A stretch of DNA of 64,000 nucleotides, taken from positions 124,001 to 188,000 of the forward strand of contig JAKPPV010000022.1 in assembly GCA_029547145.1 (NCBI GenBank), given 5' to 3'. The DNA comes from Methanobacteriota archaeon (GTDB lineage: Archaea; Halobacteriota; Methanomicrobia; Methanomicrobiales; Methanospirillaceae). Under the pieces are notes generated by a model. The model was not told where the DNA came from. It worked only from the letters and a program-made list of their open reading frames with translations, and searched no databases. Of the stretch, positions 1 through 8,029 are shown piece after piece; position 1 is the stretch's first letter, and every line of letters begins with the position of its first letter. Both the position numbers and the translations under genes were made by a program.

Positions 1-64
1 CACCGGCAGCGACGATACGTGCTGTGCATAGCTCCCCGGGCTTCAGCGCCGGCCGGAATATGAA

Positions 65-96
65 TTTTTAAATACTTTACGGGTGACTTTTAAACA
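65..96 (+). promoter_or_regulatory. Two TATA-like boxes upstream of RNase J
   Basis: An AT-rich block in otherwise GC-rich sequence holds two TATA-like elements, TTTTTAAATAC (about 65-75) and CTTTTAAAC (about 87-95). With the usual archaeal spacing of 25-27 bases they would start transcripts near 98 and 119. No intact gene starts there, so the likely downstream gene is RNase J at 403. Confidence 0.45.
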
Positions 97-97
97 A

Positions 98-402
98 CCT
101 GCTGGAAGCGCGTGGGGCGTGGCCAATACCTCTCATCCCCCTCCACCGATCAGCACCCCTTCCGATACTCTCACGAGCGATGGCGAGAACTCCCGGGCGT
201 GAACGAAAAAGAACCGGTCCGAAAGGGTCATCCCGTCCGGCGTGATCGGTTCGACGGAGATGGGTGCGTTCGACGGCCCGATCGATGTCGGGTTCAACCC
301 GGGGTGAGCGAGGGTCTTCGACCGGCCCGCCGGGGGCCCCCAGAGCACGAACCCGGGAGCGCAGAAGACGGTCCCTGAAGACAGAACCAGGATGACAGCA
401 TC
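98..402 (+). other. Gene-free leader before RNase J
   Basis: About 300 bases between the inferred transcription start and the RNase J start codon. The forward reading frames look like non-coding translation (arginine- and proline-rich, no recognisable domain). A minus-strand frame at 133-348 has fairly natural composition but no recognisable domain and no promoter. The stretch could be an unusually long 5' leader, a small RNA, or a gene remnant. I see no tRNA, SRP RNA or RNase P signature in it. Confidence 0.35.
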
Positions 403-1740
403 ATGGAGATAGAGCTAATCGCCGTCGGCGGCTACGACGAAGTGGGACGGAACATGACCGCCGTCCGGTGTGGCAAGGAGGTCGTCATCTTCGACATGGG
501 CCTCCGCCTCGACCAGCTGATGGTCCACGAGGATGCGGAGGTCGACATCATGCACTCGCTTGATCTGATCCAGATCAAGGCGATACCGGACGATACCGTC
601 CTCCAGTCGGTCCCCGGAACCGTGAAGGCGATCGTCTGCTCGCACGGGCACCTCGACCATATCGGCGCCATCCCGAAGCTCGCCCACCGGTACAAGGCAC
701 CGATCATCGCCACCCCATACGCGACGGAGCTGATCCGGCAGCAGATCCAGGGGGAGAGGAAGTTCCGGGTGGAGAATACGCTCGTCCCGCTGAAGGCGGG
801 GCAGCGGCACACGGTCTCCAGGAACCTCGTGCTCGAGTTCGTCCGGACCCAGCACTCGATCATCGATACGGTGACGCCGGTCCTCCATACGCCACACGGG
901 GCGATCGTCTACGCCTGCGACTTCAAGCTGGACCGGACGCCGGTGATCGGCGCCGCACCGGACTTCGAACGGTTCCGGCAGCTCGGAAAGGAAGGGGTCC
1001 TCGCGGTCATCGTGGAGAGTCCGTACATCCAGCATCCGGGCCGGTGCCCGAGCGAGAGGGTCGCCAGCAACCTCGTTCGGGACGTAATGACCAGTTTCGA
1101 GGACGACAAGAATGCGATCATCGTCTCCGCGTTCTCTTCCCACATCTCGCGGGTGAAGACGATCGCGGAGTGCGCGGAGGCGATCGGCCGAAAACCCGTG
1201 CTGCTCGGACGGTCGATGGAGAAGTACGGCCTGACCGCGGAGCGGATGAAGTTCGTCTCGCTTCCGAAGACGATGAGCGTCTTCGGCAACCGGCGTGTGA
1301 TCGACCGGATGATGCGCCGCATGATGAAGGAGGGCAAGGAGCATTTTCTCCCCATCGTCACCGGTCACCAGGGGGAGCCCGGCGCGCTGCTCACGCGTCT
1401 CGCGCATGGCGACACCCCGTACCAGATCTCCAGGGGGGACAAGGTGCTCTTCTCCGCGAACGTCATACCGAGCCCGCTGAACCAGGCGAACCGGGCAGAG
1501 ATCGAGCTCCTCCTCGAGAGGGCCGGGGCGCGAATCTTTCCGGATCTGCACGTGAGCGGTCATGCATACCGAGAGGATCACTACGAGTTCATCCATCTGC
1601 TTCAGCCACAGCACATCGTCCCCGCGCACGGAGACCTCTCGATGGCCTCGAGGTATGTGCAGTTCGCCGGTGAGCTCGGGTACACCCTGAATGAGGGCAT
1701 ACACCCCATGACGAACGGGCAGCGGCTCCGGCTCAAATGA
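403..1740 (+). CDS. rnj: Archaeal RNase J (beta-CASP metallo-beta-lactamase ribonuclease)
   Basis: A 445-residue metallo-beta-lactamase/beta-CASP protein of the RNase J family. These enzymes degrade RNA 5'-to-3', with a preference for 5'-monophosphate ends, and act in cytoplasmic RNA turnover. The zinc motif HGHLDH lies at residues 81-86, and further family histidines occur later in the chain, including the C-terminal VSGHA and VPAHGD segments typical of this family. Length is normal for archaeal RNase J, which lacks the long C-terminal domain of bacterial enzymes. The ATG is preceded by an AGGATGA-like ribosome site. The gene stands alone, behind a long leader that might allow post-transcriptional control of the enzyme. 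Confidence 0.9.
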   Translation: MEIELIAVGGYDEVGRNMTAVRCGKEVVIFDMGLRLDQLMVHEDAEVDIMHSLDLIQIKAIPDDTVLQSVPGTVKAIVCSHGHLDHIGAIPKLAHRYKAPIIATPYATELIRQQIQGERKFRVENTLVPLKAGQRHTVSRNLVLEFVRTQHSIIDTVTPVLHTPHGAIVYACDFKLDRTPVIGAAPDFERFRQLGKEGVLAVIVESPYIQHPGRCPSERVASNLVRDVMTSFEDDKNAIIVSAFSSHISRVKTIAECAEAIGRKPVLLGRSMEKYGLTAERMKFVSLPKTMSVFGNRRVIDRMMRRMMKEGKEHFLPIVTGHQGEPGALLTRLAHGDTPYQISRGDKVLFSANVIPSPLNQANRAEIELLLERAGARIFPDLHVSGHAYREDHYEFIHLLQPQHIVPAHGDLSMASRYVQFAGELGYTLNEGIHPMTNGQRLRLK

Positions 1741-1752
1741 ACGGGGGGGCCC

Positions 1753-1758
1753 TTTTTT
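1753..1758 (+). terminator. Poly-U terminator after RNase J
   Basis: A run of six T directly follows a G/C-rich stretch 13 bases after the RNase J stop codon. This is the usual form of an archaeal transcription end. Confidence 0.5.
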
Positions 1759-1897
1759 GAGGGGCTCCGCGCTCGCCCTCGCCCCACTCATCCCTACTGC
1801 AAACCCCCATGGGCCTGCACCGCTCGAGACCACCTCTTTGCCGGTGCAGGTGGCGTCGGTCACGAATGGATCGGATCACGTCCGGGGAGTCGGACCA

Positions 1898-2187
1898 AAG
1901 TTCGAAGTCCATCCGGTTCAGGTCCGGATCATCCATCGGGAACCGGAGGGGCGTCCCCGGAACGGCGAACCTCATCGGGGTGCCGCTCCGCCGTCGACGT
2001 CGTCATGGCGGAAGGTGCCGCCCTTGTTGCCCGGTTTGGTATCGTGGAAAGCGACTCCCTCACCGCCCTTCTCGTTCACCTCCGCCCGAACGCGCCCAGG
2101 AAGGGTCATCGGGGCGGAGGGCGACGGCGTCGGCAGGGAGGTGACCGTCGGGCGGGTTTCGCCGTCGTTGTGGGCAGGCGTTTTTGA
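1898..2187 (-). pseudogene. Decayed CBM6-like carbohydrate-binding module of a surface protein
   Basis: The minus strand of this gap encodes a Thr/Ser/Pro-rich linker followed by LPGRVRAEVNEKGGEGVAFH and then DTKPGNKGGTFRHDDVD. This is very close to the conserved start of CBM6-type modules in methanogen surface proteins (PGxIEAE...GGEGVAYHDTTPGN.GG.YR.DDVD). After DDVD (about position 1993) the frame loses similarity. A second frame then gives PLRFPMDDPDLNRMDFEL (ending about 1898), resembling the module's C-terminal strand. The middle of the domain is missing and the two pieces are in different frames, and a stop lies upstream, so the gene is broken. The rest of the 1741-2343 gap (upstream linker side and 1741-1897) shows nothing I can assign. 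Confidence 0.55.
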
Positions 2188-2343
2188 CGGCGAGGTGCAT
2201 CTGGATGCTGCCCGTGCCCGGGAGGTTCATCTCCGGAGATACACTCATCAGGATCATCCGCCATACTTCGATGCACAGGGGGCCGGGACGAGGACCTGCT
2301 CGCCCCTGAGAGAGTCGACGGCGTGGGGAGGAGATGACAGCAG

Positions 2344-3120
2344 ATGGTCGTACCGGAAGACCGTAGACCGATCGTGGAAGACGAGGCGGATCGACCAGGT
2401 ATTCAGAAGGACGTGAAGCCTGCATCGTCGGAGAACCTCCTGGAAGCCCTGCCCGAGACGACCGTGCTCACCCTGCCGATCCTCCTCATGACCATGATCG
2501 CCACCGTCGTGGCGCTGGTCGGTCTCTTCAACAACAATGTCGCCGTGATCGTCGGTGCGATGGTCGTCTCCCCCCTCCTTACCCCGATCACGGGCTTCAT
2601 CCTCGAGCTCTCCCTGGGCAGGCCCCACCGGGCCCTCGCCAATCTGAAGGTGCTGATCGTGCTGATCGTCCTGGTTGTCGCCCTCTCCGCCATGATCACC
2701 GCCATCCTCTACACGATGGGCCCCATCTCCATGACCCCCCAGATCCTTGACCGGTTCGAACGGCGCGAGTCGTACCTTTTGATGGCGGTCCTGCTCGGAT
2801 TCGCCGCGATCATTGCGCAGGTGCGCGGATTCCACGAGAGCCTCGTCGGGATCGGGATCTCGCTCTCTCTGCTGCCGCCTGCCGTCGTCGCCGGAATCGC
2901 GTTCGCCCTCTTTCGGACGAACGCCGTCTCTGCCCTGGCGCTCTCGTTCGATAACATCATCGGGGTGATGATCGGCGGGTTCCTTGGAATCTTCTTCTTC
3001 AAGATCGGACCGGCCGGCTGGGAGAGAAAGAAGAAGGCCCGTGCGATCCTCCTCCGCGCCTTCGTCGTGCTGGTCGCACTTCTCCTCCTGCTCTTTTTGA
3101 ATCTGCGGGTCATGGCATGA
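2344..3120 (+). CDS. DUF389 family membrane protein
   Basis: A 258-residue integral membrane protein with about six hydrophobic segments and the family core VGAMVVSPLLTPI near residues 76-88, placing it in DUF389 (TIGR00341/TIGR00271 type). Function is unknown. Many DUF389 relatives carry an extra N-terminal soluble domain of about 80-100 residues. Here only about 30 polar residues precede the first membrane helix, and the upstream sequence does not encode the missing domain in any frame I examined. The start is supported by a GGAGGAGATG ribosome site about seven bases upstream. A basic stretch (WERKKKARA) separates the last two helices. Confidence 0.8.
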   Translation: MVVPEDRRPIVEDEADRPGIQKDVKPASSENLLEALPETTVLTLPILLMTMIATVVALVGLFNNNVAVIVGAMVVSPLLTPITGFILELSLGRPHRALANLKVLIVLIVLVVALSAMITAILYTMGPISMTPQILDRFERRESYLLMAVLLGFAAIIAQVRGFHESLVGIGISLSLLPPAVVAGIAFALFRTNAVSALALSFDNIIGVMIGGFLGIFFFKIGPAGWERKKKARAILLRAFVVLVALLLLLFLNLRVMA

Positions 3121-3165
3121 CGGCGGGGGGAACAACCTAATAGCGGTCCCACCCATGCTGGATCG

Positions 3166-4431
3166 ATGCAGTGGAGACCGATTCGACCCGTCCTACTCCT
3201 TGTTATCCTGGTGGCCGGTGTCGGGGTTGCGGGTGCCGCAGGGACGGGTACCTTCATCCTCCAGGATACGATCGCCGGGGTTGGCGAGCGGGCCGGAACG
3301 ACCCTCTCGCTCAACACCACCTGGGATCCACCCGCCTCAGAACTGTGGATGACACTCCGGTTCGACCCCGCCATCGTCCGGTACGAAGACTCCCGCTCTC
3401 TGGTCGGGGGTACGTTCTCGGCGACCCGCATCAGGGCCGGCAGTATTCTCGTCCTCGTCTCCGATCCCGCCAGGTTCCGCACGGGTCCGCTCGTGGAGTT
3501 CGAGTTTTCAGGCCTGACGAATGGCACCTCGCCCCTCGAACTCGAAATCGGCCATGTCCGGGCGTACCCGGAAGGTCGGCCCGTCGACCTCGCCGATACC
3601 GCCTTTATCCGGCAGGGGACATTCGTGGTCCTCGCCGGTTCGCCTGCAACACCCACGGCAGTCATTCCAACGACCGTGACCTCCAACCGGACACCGGTGG
3701 CAGTGATGACCTCCCCGCCCCCCCTGCTCCCGCTCACGCTTCCCTCGCCCTCCATGCTGCCCACCACCATCCTCCTCGGTGATGACTATACCGGCGCCGT
3801 CTCACAGACACCGACCCCCTATCCCACCGGGACCATGCCGGTCGGGAACCGGACCGTCCTTGAGATCATCACCCGCAACCCGGACTTCTCGATCTTCACC
3901 AGGGCGGTGAATGAAGCGAACGTCACCGCAGTCCTTGATGGCCCGGGACCGGTCACAGTCTTCGTCCCAACGGATGCCGCCTTTTCCTCGCTCCCGCCGG
4001 GTACCCTCGAGGAGCTGTTCGCGGACGAAACGGAGTTAAAAGTGCTGATCGGGTATCACCTTGCACCAGGGACACGGTCCGTAGCCGATATCACCTCGAG
4101 TGCCTTCGTGCCGACGCTGCTCGACGAACCGCTCCGGGTGACCGTCCGGGCGGGGGGCAGGGTCGAGATCGATGGGGCGAACCTCACCCTGCTCGACATC
4201 CCGGCGAAGAACGGGATCGTTCACATCGTCGACGGGGTTCTCTTCCCCCCGGGCAGGGCACCCTCGCCCGCTCCCACCCCTCTGCCGACGGAGGTCCCCC
4301 CGCCGACCACGCTCATCCCGGTGACCCGTTCGGGGCACGGGATGGTGATCATCGTCGTCGCGGTGCTGGTTGGAGCGGCGCTACCAGGACTACGTCGACG
4401 CCGATACAAAGGAGGGTCTTGCCGGGGGTGA
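3166..4431 (+). CDS. Surface protein with cohesin-like and fasciclin (FAS1) domains
   Basis: A 421-residue exported protein. It has an N-terminal signal peptide (residues 1-25), a cohesin-like beta-sandwich (about 27-165: LRFDPAIVRYEDS and later strands), a Pro/Thr-rich linker (about 165-225), and a FAS1/fasciclin domain (about 228-360: DFSIFTRAVNEANVT, VFVPTDAAFSSLP, KNGIVHIVDGVL). A second Pro/Thr linker, one C-terminal membrane helix (about 390-412) and a short Arg-rich cytoplasmic tail follow. It should sit in the cell envelope facing outward. FAS1 domains usually mediate adhesion, and cohesins bind dockerins; no dockerin gene is visible nearby. It resembles the other cohesin-like protein of this window (53655-55007) in architecture but lacks clear sequence identity in the linkers. 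Confidence 0.8.
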   Translation: MQWRPIRPVLLLVILVAGVGVAGAAGTGTFILQDTIAGVGERAGTTLSLNTTWDPPASELWMTLRFDPAIVRYEDSRSLVGGTFSATRIRAGSILVLVSDPARFRTGPLVEFEFSGLTNGTSPLELEIGHVRAYPEGRPVDLADTAFIRQGTFVVLAGSPATPTAVIPTTVTSNRTPVAVMTSPPPLLPLTLPSPSMLPTTILLGDDYTGAVSQTPTPYPTGTMPVGNRTVLEIITRNPDFSIFTRAVNEANVTAVLDGPGPVTVFVPTDAAFSSLPPGTLEELFADETELKVLIGYHLAPGTRSVADITSSAFVPTLLDEPLRVTVRAGGRVEIDGANLTLLDIPAKNGIVHIVDGVLFPPGRAPSPAPTPLPTEVPPPTTLIPVTRSGHGMVIIVVAVLVGAALPGLRRRRYKGGSCRG

Positions 4432-4487
4432 AGGGTGTTGGTCTGCGCTGAGGCGACCCTCCTTCTTCCCGTGATTGCTCCGGTCCT

Positions 4488-4697
4488 CTACGACTTCCGG
4501 GCGGCAGAATACGCATCGTACATCGAGTAAAGCCAGACGATGATGTACAAGGGAATGCCAACGAGGACGGATGAGAGGAGGGCGAAGATGACGGCGAGGG
4601 TAAAGACCAAGATCGCCTTCAACAACTGGCCCGTGTAGAACTGCCCGAGCCCCGGGACGAAGAACGAAAGGATGAGCGCGAGGAGTGGGGATGCCAT
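4488..4697 (-). CDS. Small two-helix membrane protein, TM2/PGLGQ-type
   Basis: A 69-residue protein made almost entirely of two membrane helices, opening with FFVPGLGQFYTGQLLKAI. This is the hallmark of TM2-domain and related small membrane proteins. Their function is not established. The C-terminus is short and polar (MYDAYSAARKS). The ATG at 4697 has only a weak purine-rich upstream site. It is transcribed convergently with the surface protein at 3166-4431 and has no obvious operon partner. Confidence 0.75.
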   Translation of the reverse strand: MASPLLALILSFFVPGLGQFYTGQLLKAILVFTLAVIFALLSSVLVGIPLYIIVWLYSMYDAYSAARKS

Positions 4698-5315
4698 GAT
4701 GAAGAAGGGTCGTTCGACAACATCAACACTCGCACACCTCCGCGAGCCCGGGATACTCCGCGAGGGACACCGCCTCTCTCTCTGCCATCACGCCGGCAAC
4801 CCTGTCTGCACGCAGTCAGATCGCGGAAAAGGGCACGAACTCCCGCCGCAGGAGAACGAGACGATCGTCCTCTTGCCGGAAGGGACCGCGGGTCTTTCTC
4901 CCGGCGTCGTCGCAGGCGGGTTGAAACCCCTTCTCCGTGCCCCCTCGCGTGACCCGGTCCAGGAGTCTGCCTTGCGTCGCTCGTGGGCGGGCATGGGAAA
5001 AAGACTGTCGGGTCACCGGCGACCAACCGTCACAGGTCGTCGAACGGGGTTGCCGGGATAAGGGGCTGAGTCGCTCTCCGGGCTGCGAACCCGACGTACC
5101 ATTCGAGTAACCTCGTCAACATTGTCCGGTTCCTTCGGCGTGGGATCGTCTTCTTCCGTTGCAGGATCATCGGTCAAACTCCCAGGGCAGTCCGAGAACG
5201 GCCCCTCCGCGCGGAACGGGACGACTCTCGAATCCTGCACCCGATCGATCTTCAGAAGGCGGAGTATATGACGGCATGACCGTGCGGCGAGAAAGTGTAC
5301 GCGCAGGGGTGATCC
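4698..5315. other. Gene-poor GC-rich gap of about 620 bases
   Basis: No reading frame of normal length looks coding; all six frames give Arg/Pro/Ser-rich translations. The exception is one small minus-strand reading frame, listed separately at 5030-5170, with a TATA-like element (CATATACTCC on the minus strand, 5261-5270) upstream. The remainder shows no repeat, tRNA or recognisable remnant. Confidence 0.5.
5030..5170 (-). CDS. Candidate small basic protein, 46 residues
   Basis: An ATG at 5170 opens a 46-codon frame beginning MILQRKKTIPRRR and ending IPATPFDDL, with an amphipathic-looking middle (LTRLLEWYVGFAAR). A GGGAG sequence lies about nine bases upstream, and a TATA-like element at 5261-5270 would start a transcript near 5240. 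The basic N-terminus plus short helix is compatible with a real small protein, but I recognise no family and such a frame can arise by chance in GC-rich DNA. Confidence 0.25.
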   Translation of the reverse strand: MILQRKKTIPRRRNRTMLTRLLEWYVGFAARRATQPLIPATPFDDL

Positions 5316-5321
5316 AAAAAA
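5316..5321 (-). terminator. Poly-U terminator after albA
   Basis: A run of six T on the minus strand lies seven bases beyond the albA stop codon, preceded by a purine-rich GC stretch. It likely ends the asd-albA transcript. Confidence 0.5.
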
Positions 5322-5327
5322 GGGAGG

Positions 5328-5603
5328 TCAGGTCCGGTGCGTCAGGATGATCTCGATGCTGGAGACGTTGGTCCTGCCCGCGTCGGTCTCGACCTCCTCG
5401 GTGGAGGTGATGATCTCCTTCTTCTTCACGTCCTGGAGAAAGCGGTTCAGCGCGATCTCGGCGGTGTCGACCGCCCGGCAGATCGCCTTGCCCCGGGCCT
5501 TGATTGCGACCTCTTCCGCGCCGTTCGAGAACTGGGTCACCACTGCAAGCACGTAGTTCATCACTGGTTTGTTGCCGACGTACACTGTGTTGTCTCTGTC
5601 CAA
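5328..5603 (-). CDS. albA: Chromatin protein Alba
   Basis: A 91-residue Alba protein, an abundant archaeal dimeric protein that coats DNA and also binds RNA. It begins with the family signature [14 protein letters not shown], whose lysine corresponds to the acetylated Lys of the Sulfolobus protein. It continues with [22 protein letters not shown], the RNA/DNA-binding helix region (written here as one family block of residues 35-56). Length is normal. It lies 15 bases downstream of asd on the same strand and is probably co-transcribed with it. This is an odd pairing, because chromatin proteins generally need far higher expression than a biosynthetic enzyme. Confidence 0.95.
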   Translation of the reverse strand: MDRDNTVYVGNKPVMNYVLAVVTQFSNGAEEVAIKARGKAICRAVDTAEIALNRFLQDVKKKEIITSTEEVETDAGRTNVSSIEIILTHRT

Positions 5604-5618
5604 GGTGGCCCCCTCCGC

Positions 5619-6635
5619 TCAGAGATACTTATTCTTGACGATCAGCTCCGCGTTCAGGATCGACGCCCCGGCAGCTCCCCGGATCGTGTTGTGGCCGAGC
5701 GCGATCAACCTGAGCCCGGGGCGGATCCGTCCCACGGAGACGGTCATTCCCCGCCCGTGCATCCGGTCGAGGCGGGGCTGGGGCCTGTTCGGCTGGTCGA
5801 AGAGCCGGATCACGGGGTCGGGCTGGGTCGGAAGGCCGGAGATCGGCGGGGTCCATGACCGGTATGCGGCCAGGACGTCGTCGACGGGAGTGGTCACGTC
5901 CGCCCAGATCGCCATCGTGTGCCCGTCGATCACGGGGACACGGTGGCAGGAGGCCGACACCCGCAGGGGGGCCGGAGTGACCGAGGCGCCGTCGAACGTC
6001 CCCATGATCTTCAGCGTCTCGGTCTCCATCTTCTCCTCCTCCCCGCCGATGAACGGGATCACGTTGTCATAGATTGCCATCGCAGGCACCCCTGCGAACC
6101 CTGCCCCTGAGACCGCCTGCATGGTCGCAACACGGACGTCGGAGAGACCGAACGGAGCGATCGGTGCAAGGGCGAGGGTGAAGATGATCGTCGAGCAGTT
6201 GGGATTCGTCACGATGAAACCGCCGTCACCCCTGTCACGCTGGAGGTCGATCAGACCCAGGTGGTCCGGGTTCACCTCGGGGACGACCAGCGGGACGTTC
6301 TGGTCCATCCGGTGCGACGAGGCGTTCGTGCAGACACCGAGTCCCGCCGCGGCGCATGCCATCTCGACGTCTCCTGCGATCTCTGCCGGGAGGGCGGAGA
6401 AGACCAGATCACAGTCGCGCAGGGCCTTCGGGTCCGTGGGGGCGACCACGAGGTCCCCGAACGAATCGGGGAACGGGGCATCGAGTCTCCATTCCACGAC
6501 GTCCGCGTATCGTCTGCCCGCGCTCCGGCCCGAAGCGGTCAGCGTGGTGAGGTTGAACCACGGGTGATCCGCCAGGAGCTGGACGAAGCGCTGTCCCACA
6601 GCACCGGTTGCTCCGAGAACTCCGACGTTAATCAT
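5619..6635 (-). CDS. asd: Aspartate-semialdehyde dehydrogenase
   Basis: A 338-residue enzyme reducing aspartyl-phosphate to aspartate semialdehyde with NADPH, the branch point to lysine, threonine and methionine. The Rossmann motif GATGAVGQRF is at residues 9-18, and the catalytic cysteine sits in NPNCST (about residue 149). The later histidine of the active site lies in the ASCHRVPV segment. It belongs to the archaeal/yeast-like Asd branch. The start MINVGVLGATG is preceded at about 30 bases by a TATA box, so the mRNA is leaderless or nearly so. Homoserine dehydrogenase, the next enzyme toward threonine, is encoded about 9 kb away in this window. Confidence 0.95.
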   Translation of the reverse strand: MINVGVLGATGAVGQRFVQLLADHPWFNLTTLTASGRSAGRRYADVVEWRLDAPFPDSFGDLVVAPTDPKALRDCDLVFSALPAEIAGDVEMACAAAGLGVCTNASSHRMDQNVPLVVPEVNPDHLGLIDLQRDRGDGGFIVTNPNCSTIIFTLALAPIAPFGLSDVRVATMQAVSGAGFAGVPAMAIYDNVIPFIGGEEEKMETETLKIMGTFDGASVTPAPLRVSASCHRVPVIDGHTMAIWADVTTPVDDVLAAYRSWTPPISGLPTQPDPVIRLFDQPNRPQPRLDRMHGRGMTVSVGRIRPGLRLIALGHNTIRGAAGASILNAELIVKNKYL

Positions 6636-6661
6636 AGATAATCACATGATCGCGCTGCAAG

Positions 6662-6669
6662 TATTAAAT
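6662..6669 (-). promoter_or_regulatory. TATA box for asd-albA
   Basis: TTTAATAC on the minus strand, centred about 30 bases before the asd start codon. It predicts a transcript that starts at or just before the ATG. Confidence 0.55.
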
Positions 6670-6849
6670 CGTTTGATATCTTCGCGCGGATTCCTGAGAA
6701 CGACCCTCCCGGTCTTTGGTTTTCTGCGATCTTCGCCTTCTGCCGGTCTTCCTGTGCCGGTTGAACCTCTCCGGTCCAGAAAGGCTATTAATGCACCGCC
6801 GAAATGTGATCAGGAAGCACTGTTCCTGGCGAGCGGGCGGACCCCCACG

Positions 6850-7965
6850 ATGAAGATATTGCGTGTCGCAAGTGACCTGTACCCGTCTGTCGTCGGCGGT
6901 TACGGCATCCATGTCCACGAGATGTCCCGGATGCAGGTTGCCCTGGGTCACGATGTCACCGTGCTGACAGCGAACCCGGACCATCTCCCGGAGGAGGAGT
7001 TCATCGACGGGTACCGCGTGATCCGGTTCAACCACTCGATCCGGATGGTCGGAAATACGATCAGCCCGACCCTCTTCTTCCAGCTGATGGAGATGCGCAA
7101 CGAGTACGATGTGATCCACGCCCACTCCCACCTCTTCTTTCCCACCAACGTCTGCGCCCTCGTCAAGAAGTACGGCTCCTCCCCGCTCGTCATCACCAAC
7201 CACGGTATCATGTCGGCATCCGCCCCGCACTGGCTGAACGTCGGGTACATGAACACCCTCGGCCGATGGACGCTCAACTCAGCCGATCGGGTGATCTGTT
7301 ACACGCCGCAGGAGCGGGAGAGGCTCATCCTGGAGTTCGGGGTCCATCCCGAAGGGATCGCCGTGATCCCGAACGGGGTGAACACCGACGTCTTCCATCC
7401 GGGAGTCACAAGGGTGGACGACGAGTCCCGTCGTCTCCTCTGGGTCGGCCGGTACGTCAAGGGAAAGGGGGTCGCGTTTCTCATCCATGCCGCTGCCCGA
7501 CTGGTACAGGAGATACCGAACCTCTGCATCACCCTGGTCGGCGAGGGTCCCGAGGAGGAGGCGATCCGGCAGCTCGTCTCCGAGCTTCGCCTGGAAGAAA
7601 CTGTCGAGTTCCTCCCGTTCATGCCGTACGATCAGATGCCGGCGCAGTACCGCCGGGCCGAGATGCTGGTGCTCCCAAGCCTCCACGAGGGGGTGCCCCG
7701 GACCATGCTCGAGGCGATGGCGTGTGGCCGGCCCGTCGTCATATCGGAGTTCGAGCATCTCCGGCACCTGGTGGAGGGGGCCGGCCTGATGTTCCCGAAG
7801 GGGGATGTCGGAGCCCTTGCCGCGGCGATCCGCCGTCTGCTCGAGTCTCCGGAAGAGGCGGCATCCCTCGGTCAGCAGGGGCGGGAGACGATCATCCGGC
7901 AGAACTCATGGCGGAATACCGTCGACTCGACCCTTGACCTCTACCGGGAACTTGCCACGGCCTGA
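6850..7965 (+). CDS. GT4-family glycosyltransferase (first of three)
   Basis: A 371-residue GT-B fold, GT4-family transferase (Glycos_transf_1). It has an N-terminal acceptor lobe with the glycine-rich loop SVVGGYGIHV, and a C-terminal nucleotide-sugar lobe with VGRYVKGKG and the E-x7-E motif in HEGVPRTMLEAMACGRP. It should move a sugar from a nucleotide donor onto a glycan or lipid on the cytoplasmic side. The frame is open 68 codons further upstream, but that stretch looks non-coding. The TATA-like TATTAATG at 6786-6793 also supports the ATG at 6850. It heads a five-gene run ending with an MFS exporter. The substrate cannot be read from the sequence. Confidence 0.88.
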   Translation: MKILRVASDLYPSVVGGYGIHVHEMSRMQVALGHDVTVLTANPDHLPEEEFIDGYRVIRFNHSIRMVGNTISPTLFFQLMEMRNEYDVIHAHSHLFFPTNVCALVKKYGSSPLVITNHGIMSASAPHWLNVGYMNTLGRWTLNSADRVICYTPQERERLILEFGVHPEGIAVIPNGVNTDVFHPGVTRVDDESRRLLWVGRYVKGKGVAFLIHAAARLVQEIPNLCITLVGEGPEEEAIRQLVSELRLEETVEFLPFMPYDQMPAQYRRAEMLVLPSLHEGVPRTMLEAMACGRPVVISEFEHLRHLVEGAGLMFPKGDVGALAAAIRRLLESPEEAASLGQQGRETIIRQNSWRNTVDSTLDLYRELATA

Positions 7966-8029
7966 AGGTCTCGTCGGCCCGATCGCACCAACCCAGGAGC
8001 AACACCGATGTCGGAAAGGACGTGACCGC

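Noticed and set aside
133-348. A 71-codon minus-strand frame with fairly natural composition in the RNase J leader
   Set aside because: No family, no promoter and no ribosome site. It is kept only as a possible remnant.
415-1863. A 482-codon minus-strand frame opposite RNase J
   Set aside because: It mirrors the coding strand of RNase J, with a His/Asp/Glu/Arg-biased translation, no promoter and no recognisable domain. RNase J itself is unambiguous.
2254-3156. Long minus-strand frame opposite the DUF389 gene
   Set aside because: Highly charged Asp/Glu/Gly translation typical of an antisense shadow; the plus-strand membrane protein has a clear ribosome site.
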